From: an uncultured Prochlorococcus sp.
GTDB lineage: Bacteria; Cyanobacteriota; Cyanobacteriia; PCC-6307; Cyanobiaceae
Reading direction: 5' to 3'
Length of the DNA: 64,000 bases
Assembly: GCA_902573565.1 (NCBI GenBank)
Contig: CACGKI010000003.1
Coordinates: forward strand, 42,051 to 106,050
The notes under the pieces are model-generated. The model did no database searches, was not told the origin of the DNA, and saw only the letters and a program-made list of their open reading frames with translations. Positions 37,145-46,242 of the stretch are shown here, piece after piece (the first letter of the stretch is position 1; each line of letters starts with the position of its first letter). Both the position numbers and the translations under genes were made by a program.

Positions 37145-38593
37145 TTAAAATATAGGACTATTCTTAATTAGTTGAGCATCAATTTCAAAAATGTTTGCGG
37201 CATTTAATATTCTATGCTCTTCTAACACATTGCCAATTAGTTGAAGTCCGATAGGTAAGCCTTTAGAATCAAAACCACAGGGAAGACTTATCGCTGGGAG
37301 TCCAGCTAAATTAGCAGGAACCGTTAAAAGATCAGACAAATACATAGAAAGTGGATCATTAGCAAAATCACCCTTCAAAAAAGCGGTAGTAGGAGAAGTT
37401 GGTGTTAGTAAAATATCTACTTTCTTAAAAGCATTATCAAAATCTTTTCTTATTAATGTTCTAACTTTTTGTGCCTTCTTGTAATAGGCGTCACTATATC
37501 CAGCAGACAAAGCGTAGGTCCCAATCAAAATTCTTCTTTGCACTTCATCTCCAAATCCTTCGGCTCTACTTTTTGAAGTCATATCTATAAGGTTAGAGGC
37601 TTCATCAGACCTATAACCATATTTAACTCCATCATATCTAGCTAAATTTGCAGATGCCTCAGATGGCGCAATTACATAATATGTAGCAATGCCATCATTA
37701 AACCTAGGACATTCAACTTCAATGATTTCAGCTCCTAAAGAACTGAATCTCTCAACTCCAGATAGAACAGATTCTTTAACTTCTGGATTAAGGCCTGGAT
37801 GATCAAAACATTCTTTTATTATTCCAATCTTTAAACCCTTTATAGACTTATTTAATCCACTTAAATAATTTGGCACTGGTTTATCAAGGCATGTTGAATC
37901 TAAAGGATCTTTACCAGATATTGAATAAAGAATTTCAGCAGCATCTGAGACAGTATTTGTAATTGGCCCAATCTGGTCAAGGGAGCTCGCAAATGCTACT
38001 AGACCCCATCTACTTACTCTGCCATAGGTAGGTTTAAGTCCAACAACACCACAAAAAGAAGCAGGTTGTCTTATCGACCCTCCAGTATCAGAACCAATAG
38101 CAGCTGCACATAATCCGGCTGCAACTGAGGCAGCACTACCTCCTGAACTTCCTCCTGGAACTCTATTTATATCCCATGGATTAGAAGTAACCCCAAAGAC
38201 AGATGTTTCTGTTGAGCTACCCATTGCAAATTCATCCAAATTTGTCTTACCTAAACAAATGGCGCCCGAAGACCATAATTTACCTGAAACGGTTGATTCA
38301 TATGGTGGGACAAAATCCTTAAGCATTTTACTTGCACAAGAGGTTACGATACCCTTAGTGCAAATATTATCCTTAATAGCTATGGGTATACCTGCTAAAG
38401 GTGGAAGAATTTCTTCTTTATGAATTAATTTATCTATATTTTCAGCTTGAGCTTTAGCAATTGCTTTTGTGGTACATATATATGAATTAATTTTGGGATC
38501 TTTAGAATCAATTTTTGAAAAAAATTCATTTACTAATTCCTTGACAGAAACATTTTTACTATTAATTTCCTTTCTTAAAGAATTAAAATTCAT
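37145..38593 (-). CDS. gatA: Glutamyl-tRNA(Gln) amidotransferase subunit A
   Basis: GatA is the amidase that supplies ammonia to GatB for converting Glu-tRNA(Gln) to Gln-tRNA(Gln). The Ser-cisSer-Lys triad region is visible: [12 protein letters not shown] (Lys near 72) and [16 protein letters not shown] with [16 protein letters not shown] (serines near 148 and 172). Length (482 aa) is normal. gatB and gatC are not in the window. Confidence 0.96.
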   Translation of the reverse strand: MNFNSLRKEINSKNVSVKELVNEFFSKIDSKDPKINSYICTTKAIAKAQAENIDKLIHKEEILPPLAGIPIAIKDNICTKGIVTSCASKMLKDFVPPYESTVSGKLWSSGAICLGKTNLDEFAMGSSTETSVFGVTSNPWDINRVPGGSSGGSAASVAAGLCAAAIGSDTGGSIRQPASFCGVVGLKPTYGRVSRWGLVAFASSLDQIGPITNTVSDAAEILYSISGKDPLDSTCLDKPVPNYLSGLNKSIKGLKIGIIKECFDHPGLNPEVKESVLSGVERFSSLGAEIIEVECPRFNDGIATYYVIAPSEASANLARYDGVKYGYRSDEASNLIDMTSKSRAEGFGDEVQRRILIGTYALSAGYSDAYYKKAQKVRTLIRKDFDNAFKKVDILLTPTSPTTAFLKGDFANDPLSMYLSDLLTVPANLAGLPAISLPCGFDSKGLPIGLQLIGNVLEEHRILNAANIFEIDAQLIKNSPIF

Positions 38594-38624
38594 TTTTCAG
38601 TTTATTTTCTTGTATTAGAAATTA

Positions 38625-38840
38625 TTAAATAGTTAATGGTTCTTCTTTTTTGCAACGAACTAAACTATGTTTAATATCTGTAGAACCTTCATTTGTAAGA
38701 TCATCTATAAAAGAAGATAAGTTTTCTTTTAAACTACTTTTGGTAAGAAATGGCCCGTACCAGTATGTGGTGTCTGGACCTTTAGCCTCAACTTTAGCCC
38801 ACCAAGCTAATCCAAGTTTGTTTCCGAAATTTCTAATCAA
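38625..38840 (-). CDS. DUF1816 family small protein
   Basis: A 71-residue soluble protein with GLAWWAKVEAKGPDTTYWYG followed by GPFLTKSSLKENLSSFIDDL, which matches the cyanobacterial DUF1816 family (also found as part of some phycobilisome-linker-like proteins). Function unknown. It stands alone between gatA and the rRNA methyltransferase, with 147 bp upstream of it. Confidence 0.82.
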   Translation of the reverse strand: MIRNFGNKLGLAWWAKVEAKGPDTTYWYGPFLTKSSLKENLSSFIDDLTNEGSTDIKHSLVRCKKEEPLTI

Positions 38841-38987
38841 TTTTATTGGCTTTAAAAGCCATTAATTCTTGTTAAATTCTATACAATTTTGTAGTGAAAA
38901 TTCAATAAATATTCATTAATCATATTAATATATTGAAACAACAATATTTTAGAGATCATTCAATAAAAAATTTACTTAACAAATAAA

Positions 38988-40031
38988 TTATTTAATTGAT
39001 AAATAAAATAGTGAAACTGCAGCTGCCACTGAAGCATTTAAACTTGATGTTTTCCCTTTAAGAGGAATACTTAAAAGATAATCGCACTTTTTTTGAGTAA
39101 GCAAAGAAATACCTTTATCTTCAGCTCCAACAACAATTACTAATGAGTTTTTTTCATGAAAATCAGAGATCGGTAATTTACCATCTCCAGATAATCCGAT
39201 AACAATAAATCCATTTTTCTTCAGTTCTTCAAGAGCTCTATTTAAATTAACTACCCTACATACTGGCAAATGTTCTAGGGCTCCTGCAGCCACCTTGGCA
39301 ACTGTTCCAGTTAAGCCAGCAGATCTTCTTTGCGGAATGATGATACCCTTACAACCAAATGCTTCTGCAGATCTTATGATAGCACCAACATTATGAGGAT
39401 CAGTTATTCCGTCTAAGGCGATAATTATCGAATTTCTAGAATTATTTTTAGAAAATGAGATTAATTTTTCTAAAGATATTGTCATAGAACATGCCAATTG
39501 CAACGCAACCCCTTGATGTGAGGCACCAGAAGTTAACTGTGAGAGCCTGTTCCAAGAAACTTCCTCAATAAGAACTCCATTTGTTTTTAGGTTCTTAAGT
39601 AAAATATAAAATTTCTCTGAGGAGTATATTTCTGATGTACACCAAATTCTATTAATAGGTCTTTCACTTATAAGGGATTCAAAAACAGAATGTTTTCCCC
39701 AAATCCAATCATCATAATTTCTTTTATTTGATATCTCTTGATTAATATCAGAAATTTTGGTGGAACTTTCTAAACCAGATTTGTATTGTGGCTTTCTTTT
39801 CTTTGAGGAAGAAAAATAATTTATCTTTTTACCACTTGAAGTCAAATTATTAACGTCCTTATTATTAAAGGTATTATTCAAAAATCTATTACTATTTTTT
39901 GAATAATTATTATTTTTTGAATTAGTTCTATAATTAGAGTCTTTTTTGTTATTGGTACTATTTTTTCCAGAAAAATTACTTTTAGATTTGTTTTTCATTG
40001 ATTCAATGTTTTTAGATTTCAAGATATTCAA
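38988..40031 (-). CDS. rlmB: SpoU/TrmH-family RNA 2'-O-methyltransferase (RlmB-like)
   Basis: This SPOUT enzyme probably methylates a 23S rRNA guanosine ribose. After an unusual basic, Asn/Ser/Lys-rich N-terminal tail of about 105 residues, the catalytic half begins with DDWIWGKHSVFESL. It has the three SpoU motifs: ALDGITDPHNVGAIIRSAEA, VVGAEDKGIS and IPLKGKTSSLNASVAAAV. Length of the core matches RlmB/TrmH group 3. It overlaps the Mini-III gene by 20 bp. The symbol is the best family fit; the exact RNA target is not proven. Confidence 0.85.
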   Translation of the reverse strand: MNILKSKNIESMKNKSKSNFSGKNSTNNKKDSNYRTNSKNNNYSKNSNRFLNNTFNNKDVNNLTSSGKKINYFSSSKKRKPQYKSGLESSTKISDINQEISNKRNYDDWIWGKHSVFESLISERPINRIWCTSEIYSSEKFYILLKNLKTNGVLIEEVSWNRLSQLTSGASHQGVALQLACSMTISLEKLISFSKNNSRNSIIIALDGITDPHNVGAIIRSAEAFGCKGIIIPQRRSAGLTGTVAKVAAGALEHLPVCRVVNLNRALEELKKNGFIVIGLSGDGKLPISDFHEKNSLVIVVGAEDKGISLLTQKKCDYLLSIPLKGKTSSLNASVAAAVSLFYLSIK

Positions 40032-40401
40032 AAATTATTGATAATCTTTGAGGATCTTTTAGGAATAACCATCCAATAAGAGTTTCAAAACCAGTAGCTC
40101 TAGAATATACGGTAGGGTCTGAAGACTTTGGAAATTTCTTTGTTTTATTTCTAGCACGTCTAATTAAATCTATTTCACTTGCATTTAATAAATGTTCAAT
40201 TTGACTTAATGATTTTGATTGAGATTTAGCTTTTACTTCGTTTACTACAGATAAATGGAGTTCTTTCGATTTCAAAGGAAAATGAACATATCTTAGTCTT
40301 TGATGTAGTTCCCATACGGAATCACCCAGCCAAGCTAATTGAATAACGCCTATTTCGTCGGGCTTTCCATATGGAACTAAATTTTTAATCCAATAATTCA
40401 A
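40012..40401 (-). CDS. mrnC: Mini-ribonuclease III
   Basis: Mini-III is an RNase III catalytic domain without the dsRNA-binding domain; it matures 23S rRNA in Bacillus and acts on rRNA and introns in cyanobacteria and plastids. The 129-residue protein has the RNase III signature LAWLGDSVWEL (catalytic region, Asp27) and the second acidic site ATGFETLIGWLFL. It overlaps the rRNA methyltransferase gene by 20 bp and the STAS gene by 4 bp, suggesting a small RNA-processing operon. Confidence 0.9.
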   Translation of the reverse strand: MNYWIKNLVPYGKPDEIGVIQLAWLGDSVWELHQRLRYVHFPLKSKELHLSVVNEVKAKSQSKSLSQIEHLLNASEIDLIRRARNKTKKFPKSSDPTVYSRATGFETLIGWLFLKDPQRLSIIFEYLEI

Positions 40402-40712
40402 TTTTGTAAATAATTTAATGCATCTTCAAGATTGGACTTCAAATTTAGGAAGTCTCCTAAACGAACGAGTTTGATAGTTTGAGCAACTCTCGAATTACCA
40501 ACAACAGAGAAACCTAACTTTAATTTTTTACATTCTTTGGCAGTCTGAACAAGTGCTCCAAGGCCTGAAGAATCTAAAAAATCAATTTTTGTAAGATCAA
40601 TAACAAATGGATACTCATTTTTTAAATTGTTAGTTACATAATTCTTAAACTGTTTTTCTGAAAAGGCATCAAGTTGACCTTTAAAAGTAAAAACAATAAT
40701 ATTTGTTCTCAC
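40398..40712 (-). CDS. STAS-domain anti-sigma factor antagonist
   Basis: A 104-residue single STAS domain with the phosphorylatable serine motif FLDSSGLGALVQTAKECKKL (Ser48/49) and the C-terminal RLGDFLNL, as in SpoIIAA/RsbV. It would be phosphorylated by an RsbW-like kinase such as the one at 16 kb. The start is a GTG at 40712; the ATG two bases upstream is out of frame and followed at once by a stop. A stable hairpin sits 6 bp upstream of the start codon. Confidence 0.88.
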   Translation of the reverse strand: MRTNIIVFTFKGQLDAFSEKQFKNYVTNNLKNEYPFVIDLTKIDFLDSSGLGALVQTAKECKKLKLGFSVVGNSRVAQTIKLVRLGDFLNLKSNLEDALNYLQN

Positions 40713-40717
40713 ATCGA

Positions 40718-40737
40718 GGTTTCCTCGTAAGGAAACC
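40718..40737 (-). promoter_or_regulatory. Perfect 8-bp hairpin covering the ribosome-binding region of the STAS gene
   Basis: On the coding strand GGTTTCCT, a TACG-type 4-base loop and AGGAAACC form an 8-bp perfect stem ending 5 bases before the GTG start. The only purine-rich Shine-Dalgarno-like stretch (GAGGA) lies in the loop and 3' arm, so folding would hide it. No T-run follows, so it is not an intrinsic terminator for carA. Regulatory function is inferred. Confidence 0.5.
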
Positions 40738-40823
40738 GTTAGCTTCTGGAAATCTTCTATGATCTAATACCTCCAAAAATTAATGTATTAAATGTAATTA
40801 TCAAATCAAAAGAAAACAACATG

Positions 40824-41966
40824 TCAACATCTTTCTAACATTAGAGAAACAAATTTTTTAAATAAATAATCTGAATCATGTGGACCAGGGCCTGCTTCTG
40901 GATGATACTGAACACTAAATATTGGCTTATTATTAACTTCCAATCCGGCAACCGTCCTGTCGTTGAGATTGTAATGAGTTATCTTAACTGTTTCCTTTGA
41001 GAGAGAATTAGGATCAATAGCGAAACCATGATTTTGACTTGTTATCTCAATTTGATTATTCTTTCCGCAAGGATGGTTTAAACCACGATGTCCAAAAGGT
41101 AGTTTATAAGTGGAACCTCCTAAAGCTAATCCAAATATTTGATGACCAAGGCAAATTCCAAACATTGGCACTTCACCATATTCAATAAGTGATCTTGCTA
41201 AATCTATTCCTTCAGTTACAGAAGATGGATCGCCTGGGCCGTTAGAGAAGAATATACCATCAGGCTTATTAGATAAAACATCTTTTAAAGAAGATCGAGA
41301 GGGTAAAACTAAAATTTCACACCCATGGGAGACTAATCTATTTAAAATTGATTTTTTTATTCCAAAATCTATAGCTACAATTTTTAATTTTGTAGTGTTT
41401 TCTGAAAATCTTTTTCTAACATCAAAAACTGTTTCTGTGGGATTTCTCCATAAATATTGTTGTTTTGTAGAAACTATTTTTGATAAATTTGACCCTTCCA
41501 TTTTTGGAGTTTCATAAATTATTTTTTTACAACTTTCTATAGTTTTATCTTCAGAGGTAAGAACTCCATTCATAGAACCATTCGATCTTAAGATTTTAAC
41601 AAGGGCTCTTGTATCAATTCCGTAAAGACCAACTATATTTTTTTCAACTAACCATTGATTAAAATTTTTTTGAGATCTCCAATTACTATTATTTGATGAA
41701 TAATTTCTAACAATTATTCCTTTAACACAAATATTAGATTCTGAATCTTCAAGATTAATCCCAGTATTTCCAATTTCTGGATATGTGAAAGTTAAAATTT
41801 GTCCATAGTAGCTTGGATCAGTGATGACTTCCTGATATCCTGTCATACCTGTATTAAAAACTATTTCACCTACCGCGGTGCCTAAAGCTCCAAAGGAAAA
41901 GCCAGGGAATACAATTCCATTATTTAAAACTAATTTTGCATTCTTTTTATAAGGGTTAATCATCAA
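40824..41966 (-). CDS. carA: Carbamoyl-phosphate synthase small subunit
   Basis: CarA hydrolyses glutamine to supply ammonia for carbamoyl phosphate, used for arginine and pyrimidines. The N-terminal half has the CPSase-small signature ([20 protein letters not shown]), and the C-terminal class I glutaminase domain has the nucleophile in [14 protein letters not shown] and the His/Glu in [12 protein letters not shown]. Length (380 aa) is standard. Its ATG overlaps the trpD stop by 4 bp. carB is not in the window. Confidence 0.96.
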   Translation of the reverse strand: MMINPYKKNAKLVLNNGIVFPGFSFGALGTAVGEIVFNTGMTGYQEVITDPSYYGQILTFTYPEIGNTGINLEDSESNICVKGIIVRNYSSNNSNWRSQKNFNQWLVEKNIVGLYGIDTRALVKILRSNGSMNGVLTSEDKTIESCKKIIYETPKMEGSNLSKIVSTKQQYLWRNPTETVFDVRKRFSENTTKLKIVAIDFGIKKSILNRLVSHGCEILVLPSRSSLKDVLSNKPDGIFFSNGPGDPSSVTEGIDLARSLIEYGEVPMFGICLGHQIFGLALGGSTYKLPFGHRGLNHPCGKNNQIEITSQNHGFAIDPNSLSKETVKITHYNLNDRTVAGLEVNNKPIFSVQYHPEAGPGPHDSDYLFKKFVSLMLERC

Positions 41967-43012
41967 TTTGAAATTAATTCATTTGAGGATAAATAAGTTT
42001 TTAAAAGTAAAAACCTTTTCCAAGGATTTCCTTTACTTATAGAAGATAAAGCCAATTCAAAGCCTTCACGTAAATCATCCTGAATTCCTGCTACCCAAAG
42101 TACTAATGCTGCATTCAAGGCAACAACTTCTTGATGGGATTTTTCTCCAGATCCATTTAAAACAGATTCTAAAATTTTTTCATTAGATTCAATTTCAGAA
42201 ACGACAAGCTTTCTATTTGATGTATTTTCACGATTAAAATCTGAAATATTTATTTTTGAAAATCGCAATTCACCTTTTTCAACAAAAACTAATTTATTGT
42301 CTCCTTGAAGTGAGGCTTCATCAAGACCGCCAGAACCATGAACAACTATTGACCTATTCATTCCCATATTTAAAAGTGCCCTACCCATAGGCTCTAAAAG
42401 ATCCTCAGAAGCTACTCCCAAAACTTGTGCATTTGGTCTTAATGGATTTACCAATGGACCTAATTGATTAAAAACAGTTCTTATTCCTAGGGTCTTTCTT
42501 AATGGAGCAAGTTTAATTAAAGATTTATGCCAAATAGGTGCAAACAAAAAAGTTATTCCAATTTCATTGACAGCAGAAATTACTTTTTCTAATGAAGAGT
42601 TTAAATTTAAACCAAGATTCAACAAAACATCTGCAGAACCAACTTTTCCACTAGCACTTTTATTGCCATGTTTAGCAATTTTTACACCACAAGATGCAGC
42701 TACAAATGCTACGGCAGTTGAAATATTAAATGTATTTGCACCATCACCTCCAGTGCCACAAGTATCTACCATATACAAATCTGGTCTTGGTACTGGTAAC
42801 TCACAAACATTTAAGAGTTCTTCAGCCATAGCAGATAATTCAAAACCTGAACAGCCCTTGGCTCTCAAGGCAGTCAAAAAAGCTCCTGTTTGAACATCAG
42901 ATATCTCATCGTTAAGCCACCTCTGCATTAGGGATCTAGAAGTCAAATCATCTAGGTTATGCCCTTCAAGCAAAATATTTAGGATTTCAACGTTGGACAG
43001 ATTAGAAGACAT
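41963..43012 (-). CDS. trpD: Anthranilate phosphoribosyltransferase
   Basis: TrpD attaches phosphoribose to anthranilate in tryptophan synthesis. The 349-residue protein has the PRPP-binding [18 protein letters not shown] and [17 protein letters not shown], and [13 protein letters not shown] near the C-terminal third, all diagnostic. It overlaps carA by 4 bp and follows the DUF3288 gene by 30 bp. Confidence 0.96.
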   Translation of the reverse strand: MSSNLSNVEILNILLEGHNLDDLTSRSLMQRWLNDEISDVQTGAFLTALRAKGCSGFELSAMAEELLNVCELPVPRPDLYMVDTCGTGGDGANTFNISTAVAFVAASCGVKIAKHGNKSASGKVGSADVLLNLGLNLNSSLEKVISAVNEIGITFLFAPIWHKSLIKLAPLRKTLGIRTVFNQLGPLVNPLRPNAQVLGVASEDLLEPMGRALLNMGMNRSIVVHGSGGLDEASLQGDNKLVFVEKGELRFSKINISDFNRENTSNRKLVVSEIESNEKILESVLNGSGEKSHQEVVALNAALVLWVAGIQDDLREGFELALSSISKGNPWKRFLLLKTYLSSNELISN

Positions 43013-43042
43013 TTATTTATTGAAGAAAAAATACAGATTAAA

Positions 43043-43339
43043 TCAATTTGAAGTATCAAAACCTGAACCAACTAAATCTTTATTTGTATTAGATGGCCGA
43101 AAACTTTTTGACCATATACTTTTTGTTGTGGAAAACAGTTCATTCTTAGTAATTTGCCAAAATTTTAAAATTTTTTCAATATCATTTTTAATTTCAATTT
43201 CACCAGGGAAATTTGTATAACGATTTATTAATCTGGCTAAATTAATAAAATCAAGATCTTCAGGTTTTTTTTTAGTAATAAGAGAATCTATAATAGTTCT
43301 GTCTATTGCATGTAATGGATGAGTTTGTTCGTTACCCAT
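43043..43339 (-). CDS. DUF3288-like cyanobacterial protein
   Basis: A 98-residue soluble protein opening MGNEQTHPLHAIDRTIIDSL followed by a helical region with FINLARLINRYTNFPG. The HPLxxxDRxxVDSLL-type start and the LARLxxRYxxFPG motif fit, from memory, the DUF3288 family found only in cyanobacteria; function unknown. It leads the trpD-carA unit and is divergent from the ABC transporter gene. Confidence 0.78.
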   Translation of the reverse strand: MGNEQTHPLHAIDRTIIDSLITKKKPEDLDFINLARLINRYTNFPGEIEIKNDIEKILKFWQITKNELFSTTKSIWSKSFRPSNTNKDLVGSGFDTSN

Positions 43340-43419
43340 AAATTAATATTCAATCATTTATAAAACTAGCTCACATATTTAAAAATGAAACATTATCTTA
43401 ATCATATTGGCAAAATTAA

Positions 43420-45165
43420 ATGAAAAATTTAAAGTTAAAAGTTATAGCAAAATATCTACGACCATACAAAAAAGAATTTTTATTAGGAGCTTTAGCACTT
43501 TTAGTAGTAAATGTACTCAGTGTAGTAATACCTCTAGAAGTGAAAAATATTATTGACCAATTACAAAATGGGTTTTCATCAGATTTTGTAATATCTAAAT
43601 CTCTTTGGTTAATTTTTTTAGCAACTTGCATGGGCTTGATAAGATTATTTTCAAGACAAATTGTCTTTGGAATAGGTAGAAAAGTTGAAGTAAATCTTAG
43701 ACAGAAACTTTTCGACCATTTACTTATTCAAGATCCAGAGTGGATACAAAAAAAGGGAAGTGGAGACATTATAAGTAGAGCTACAAGCGATGTAGAAAAC
43801 ATAAGGAGGCTTTTAGGTTTTACGGTTTTAAGCTTATGCAACATTGTTTTGGCCTATTCATTCACTATTCCATCGATGTTCTCGATTAACAAAACATTAA
43901 CAATATCCGCTTTAATGATATTTCCTTTAATTCTTGGAATTGTAAGCTTATTCGGCGGCAGAATGGTAAAGCAAAGAAAAGCTCAACAAGAATCGCTATC
44001 TAAACTAAGTGATCTAATTCAAGAAGATCTTTCTGGCATAAGTGCTATTAAAATTTATGCGCAAGAAGATGCTGAGATTAAAGAATTTAACATCCACAAT
44101 AATTCTTATCGAAATTCGGCTATTAAACTTGCAAGAACAGCAAGTACCTTATTTCCTTTGCTGCAAGGTATTTCATCAATTTCCTTATTAATCCTTTTAG
44201 GATTAGGAACTACTCAATTAGAAAGCGGATTTATTTCGATAGGTGGTTTAGTAGCGTTAATTCTTTACGTCGAAAGACTTGTTTTCCCAACAGCTTTATT
44301 AGGTTTTACATTGAATACTTTTCAACTGGGACAAGTGAGTTTAGATCGTGTAGAAGAAATCTTTAAGAACAATCCAAATATTTTTGATAGAGAAAATGCC
44401 AAATTATTAAAACGAAAGTCAAAAGGGTTTTTAGAAGCAAAAGGGTTAACAATAAAATATCCAGGATCAAAATTTAATTCACTAAATTTTCTAAATTTCA
44501 AAATTTATCCTGGAGAACTTATTGCAATAGTTGGCCCCGTAGGCTGTGGCAAAACGACATTAGCAAAATCTCTTGGAAGAACTATAGAGATTCCAGACGG
44601 CCAATTATTTTTAGATGAAATTGATGTAAAAAGTATTAAACTGTCTGATCTTAGAAAAAATATCTCAATCGTTCCTCAAGAGGCATTCTTATTTACATCT
44701 ACAATCTCGGAAAACCTACGTTTTGGAGAACCTAAGGCCTCTAATGTAATAGTCAAAGAAAGTGCTAAAAAGGCTGGCTTGATCGATGATATTAATAATT
44801 TTCCTCAGAAGTTTAAGACAATTGTTGGTGAAAGAGGTATTACACTTAGTGGTGGACAGAGGCAACGAACAGCTCTTGGAAGAGCATTACTTATAAACTC
44901 TCCAATTGTCGTTCTTGATGATGCATTAGCAAGTGTTGACAATAAAACAGCTGCCAAAATAATTGATGAAATGCGTGAAAGTAGCAACAAAACAATCATA
45001 ATGATTAGTCACCAACTATCAGTAGCTGCAACTTGTGACAGAGTCTTAGTAATGGACAAAGGTGAAATAGTACAAGAAGGCAATCATAAGAATTTAGTAA
45101 AAGAAAAGGGACTATACAAACAACTTTGGGAAAGAGAAGTAGCCACTAGTATTATTAGAAACTAA
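43420..45165 (+). CDS. ABC exporter half-transporter (MdlA/MsbA type)
   Basis: A 581-residue fused membrane-ATPase protein: six helices in residues 1-310 (ABC_membrane type, with the coupling VNLRQKLFDHLL and RSAIYAQE-like IKIYAQEDAEIKEF segments) and a nucleotide-binding domain with Walker A GPVGCGKTT (about 371-379), the Q-loop, signature LSGGQRQR and Walker B IVVLDDALASVD. The usual catalytic glutamate after Walker B is replaced by aspartate, as in MdlA/TmrA-like halves that often pair with a second subunit. The substrate is unknown. Confidence 0.9.
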   Translation: MKNLKLKVIAKYLRPYKKEFLLGALALLVVNVLSVVIPLEVKNIIDQLQNGFSSDFVISKSLWLIFLATCMGLIRLFSRQIVFGIGRKVEVNLRQKLFDHLLIQDPEWIQKKGSGDIISRATSDVENIRRLLGFTVLSLCNIVLAYSFTIPSMFSINKTLTISALMIFPLILGIVSLFGGRMVKQRKAQQESLSKLSDLIQEDLSGISAIKIYAQEDAEIKEFNIHNNSYRNSAIKLARTASTLFPLLQGISSISLLILLGLGTTQLESGFISIGGLVALILYVERLVFPTALLGFTLNTFQLGQVSLDRVEEIFKNNPNIFDRENAKLLKRKSKGFLEAKGLTIKYPGSKFNSLNFLNFKIYPGELIAIVGPVGCGKTTLAKSLGRTIEIPDGQLFLDEIDVKSIKLSDLRKNISIVPQEAFLFTSTISENLRFGEPKASNVIVKESAKKAGLIDDINNFPQKFKTIVGERGITLSGGQRQRTALGRALLINSPIVVLDDALASVDNKTAAKIIDEMRESSNKTIIMISHQLSVAATCDRVLVMDKGEIVQEGNHKNLVKEKGLYKQLWEREVATSIIRN

Positions 45166-45199
45166 AATTTGTTTTTACCCAATATATATAATTATCTTT

Positions 45200-45928
45200 A
45201 TGTTTAAATTTCTAAAAAAAATCATGAATAATCAAGAAACAACAATAAATAATGATGTTAATTCAATCCATAGAATATTAAAAACTGATATAAAAAAAGT
45301 CCCTAATCAATTTGAAGATGAAATAATATTTGGTTGCGGTTGTTTCTGGGGAGCTGAAAAATGTTTTTGGAAACTTCCAGGAATTATTACAACTTCGGTA
45401 GGGTATGCTGGTGGTGTAAAAAACAACCCAACCTATTATGAAGTATGTTCAGGTTTGACTGGACATTCAGAAGTAGTAAGAGTTATCTGGGATAAAAGTA
45501 AAATAGATATTAGTGATTTATTAAAAATGTTTTGGGAATGCCATGACCCTACACAAAAAAATAGACAAGGCAATGATATTGGTACTCAATATAGGTCTGC
45601 AATATATTATAAAAATGAAAATAATAAAAAAATCATATTAGCCAGTAGAGAACAATATCAAAAAGAACTTAATCAAAAAAATTATGGTTTAATTCAAACA
45701 GAAATAAAAATGATTGATACCTACTTTTATGCGGAACCAAACCATCAACAATATCTAGCATCTTTAGGAAGCAGACAGTATTGTTCTGCATCTCCAACAA
45801 AAGTTAAATTAGGAGGATTTAGCGGAAGTAATTATAAATTGAAAGATCATATTTGGGAAAACTTTAATTGGGAAGTTGATAAGTGTGTATTGAGATCTGA
45901 TAACAATCCTATAAAAAATAACATTTAA
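45200..45928 (+). CDS. msrA: Peptide-methionine (S)-S-oxide reductase
   Basis: MsrA repairs oxidised methionine. The catalytic cysteine is in GCGCFWGAEKCF (Cys48), and the conserved GHSEVVRVIWD, LKMFWECHDPTQKNRQGNDIGTQ (split here into motifs WECHDPTQKNRQGND and GTQYRSAIYY) and YFYAEPNHQQYL are present. At 242 aa it has a 40-residue N-terminal extension without a signal peptide; an internal ATG at 45227 is an alternative start. It is followed by tRNA-Pro. Confidence 0.94.
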   Translation: MFKFLKKIMNNQETTINNDVNSIHRILKTDIKKVPNQFEDEIIFGCGCFWGAEKCFWKLPGIITTSVGYAGGVKNNPTYYEVCSGLTGHSEVVRVIWDKSKIDISDLLKMFWECHDPTQKNRQGNDIGTQYRSAIYYKNENNKKIILASREQYQKELNQKNYGLIQTEIKMIDTYFYAEPNHQQYLASLGSRQYCSASPTKVKLGGFSGSNYKLKDHIWENFNWEVDKCVLRSDNNPIKNNI

Positions 45929-45955
45929 ATTCATCTTATATTTATAGTAATAACA

Positions 45956-46029
45956 CGGGGCGTAGCGCAGTTTGGTAGCGCACCACTTTGGGGTAGTGGG
46001 GGTCGTGGGTTCAAATCCCGCCGTTCCGA
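45956..46029 (+). tRNA. tRNA-Pro (anticodon GGG)
   Basis: The 74-nt sequence folds into a full cloverleaf: acceptor arms CGGGGCG and CGTTCCG, D-stem GCGC/GCGC, anticodon stem CCACT/AGTGG with loop TTGGGGT and anticodon GGG at 45990-45992, and T-stem GTGGG/CCCGC with loop TTCAAAT. Anticodon GGG with G37 reads CCC and CCU proline codons. CCA is not encoded. The next base begins the stop of a small ORF on the opposite strand. Confidence 0.96.
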
Positions 46030-46182
46030 TTACTTATCGTCTTCATTTATAAGGGATTTGTATAGTTTATATGAACTTATACCTACTGCTATGAAAGTAA
46101 AAGAAGAAAAAAAAGCTAAAACCAAAATAGTAAAATTTGAAACTTCCACTTCACCTAGTTGGAAAGATATAAAAATGTTCAT
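46030..46182 (-). CDS. Very small single-pass membrane protein between tRNA-Pro and uppP
   Basis: A 50-residue frame from an ATG at 46180-46182 to a TAA at 46030-46032, directly abutting the tRNA. It begins MNIFISFQLGEVEVSNFTI, then has one long hydrophobic helix (about 17-36) and a polar C-terminus YKSLINEDDK. Size and layout resemble small thylakoid subunits of photosystems, cytochrome b6f or NDH-1, but I cannot match a named family. It is co-directional with and 60 bp downstream of uppP. A competing 36-residue lysine-rich frame on the other strand is less likely. Confidence 0.6.
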   Translation of the reverse strand: MNIFISFQLGEVEVSNFTILVLAFFSSFTFIAVGISSYKLYKSLINEDDK

Positions 46183-46242
46183 TAGAAAGAATTATTTTTA
46201 AAACCTTAACACAATTGCAAAAAATTTTTTTTCCACAATCAA

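Noticed and set aside
46091..46201. Plus-strand 36-residue lysine-rich frame overlapping the small membrane ORF
   Set aside because: It is the mirror of the hydrophobic minus-strand frame; Lys-rich peptides opposite Phe/Leu-rich helices are an expected artefact.
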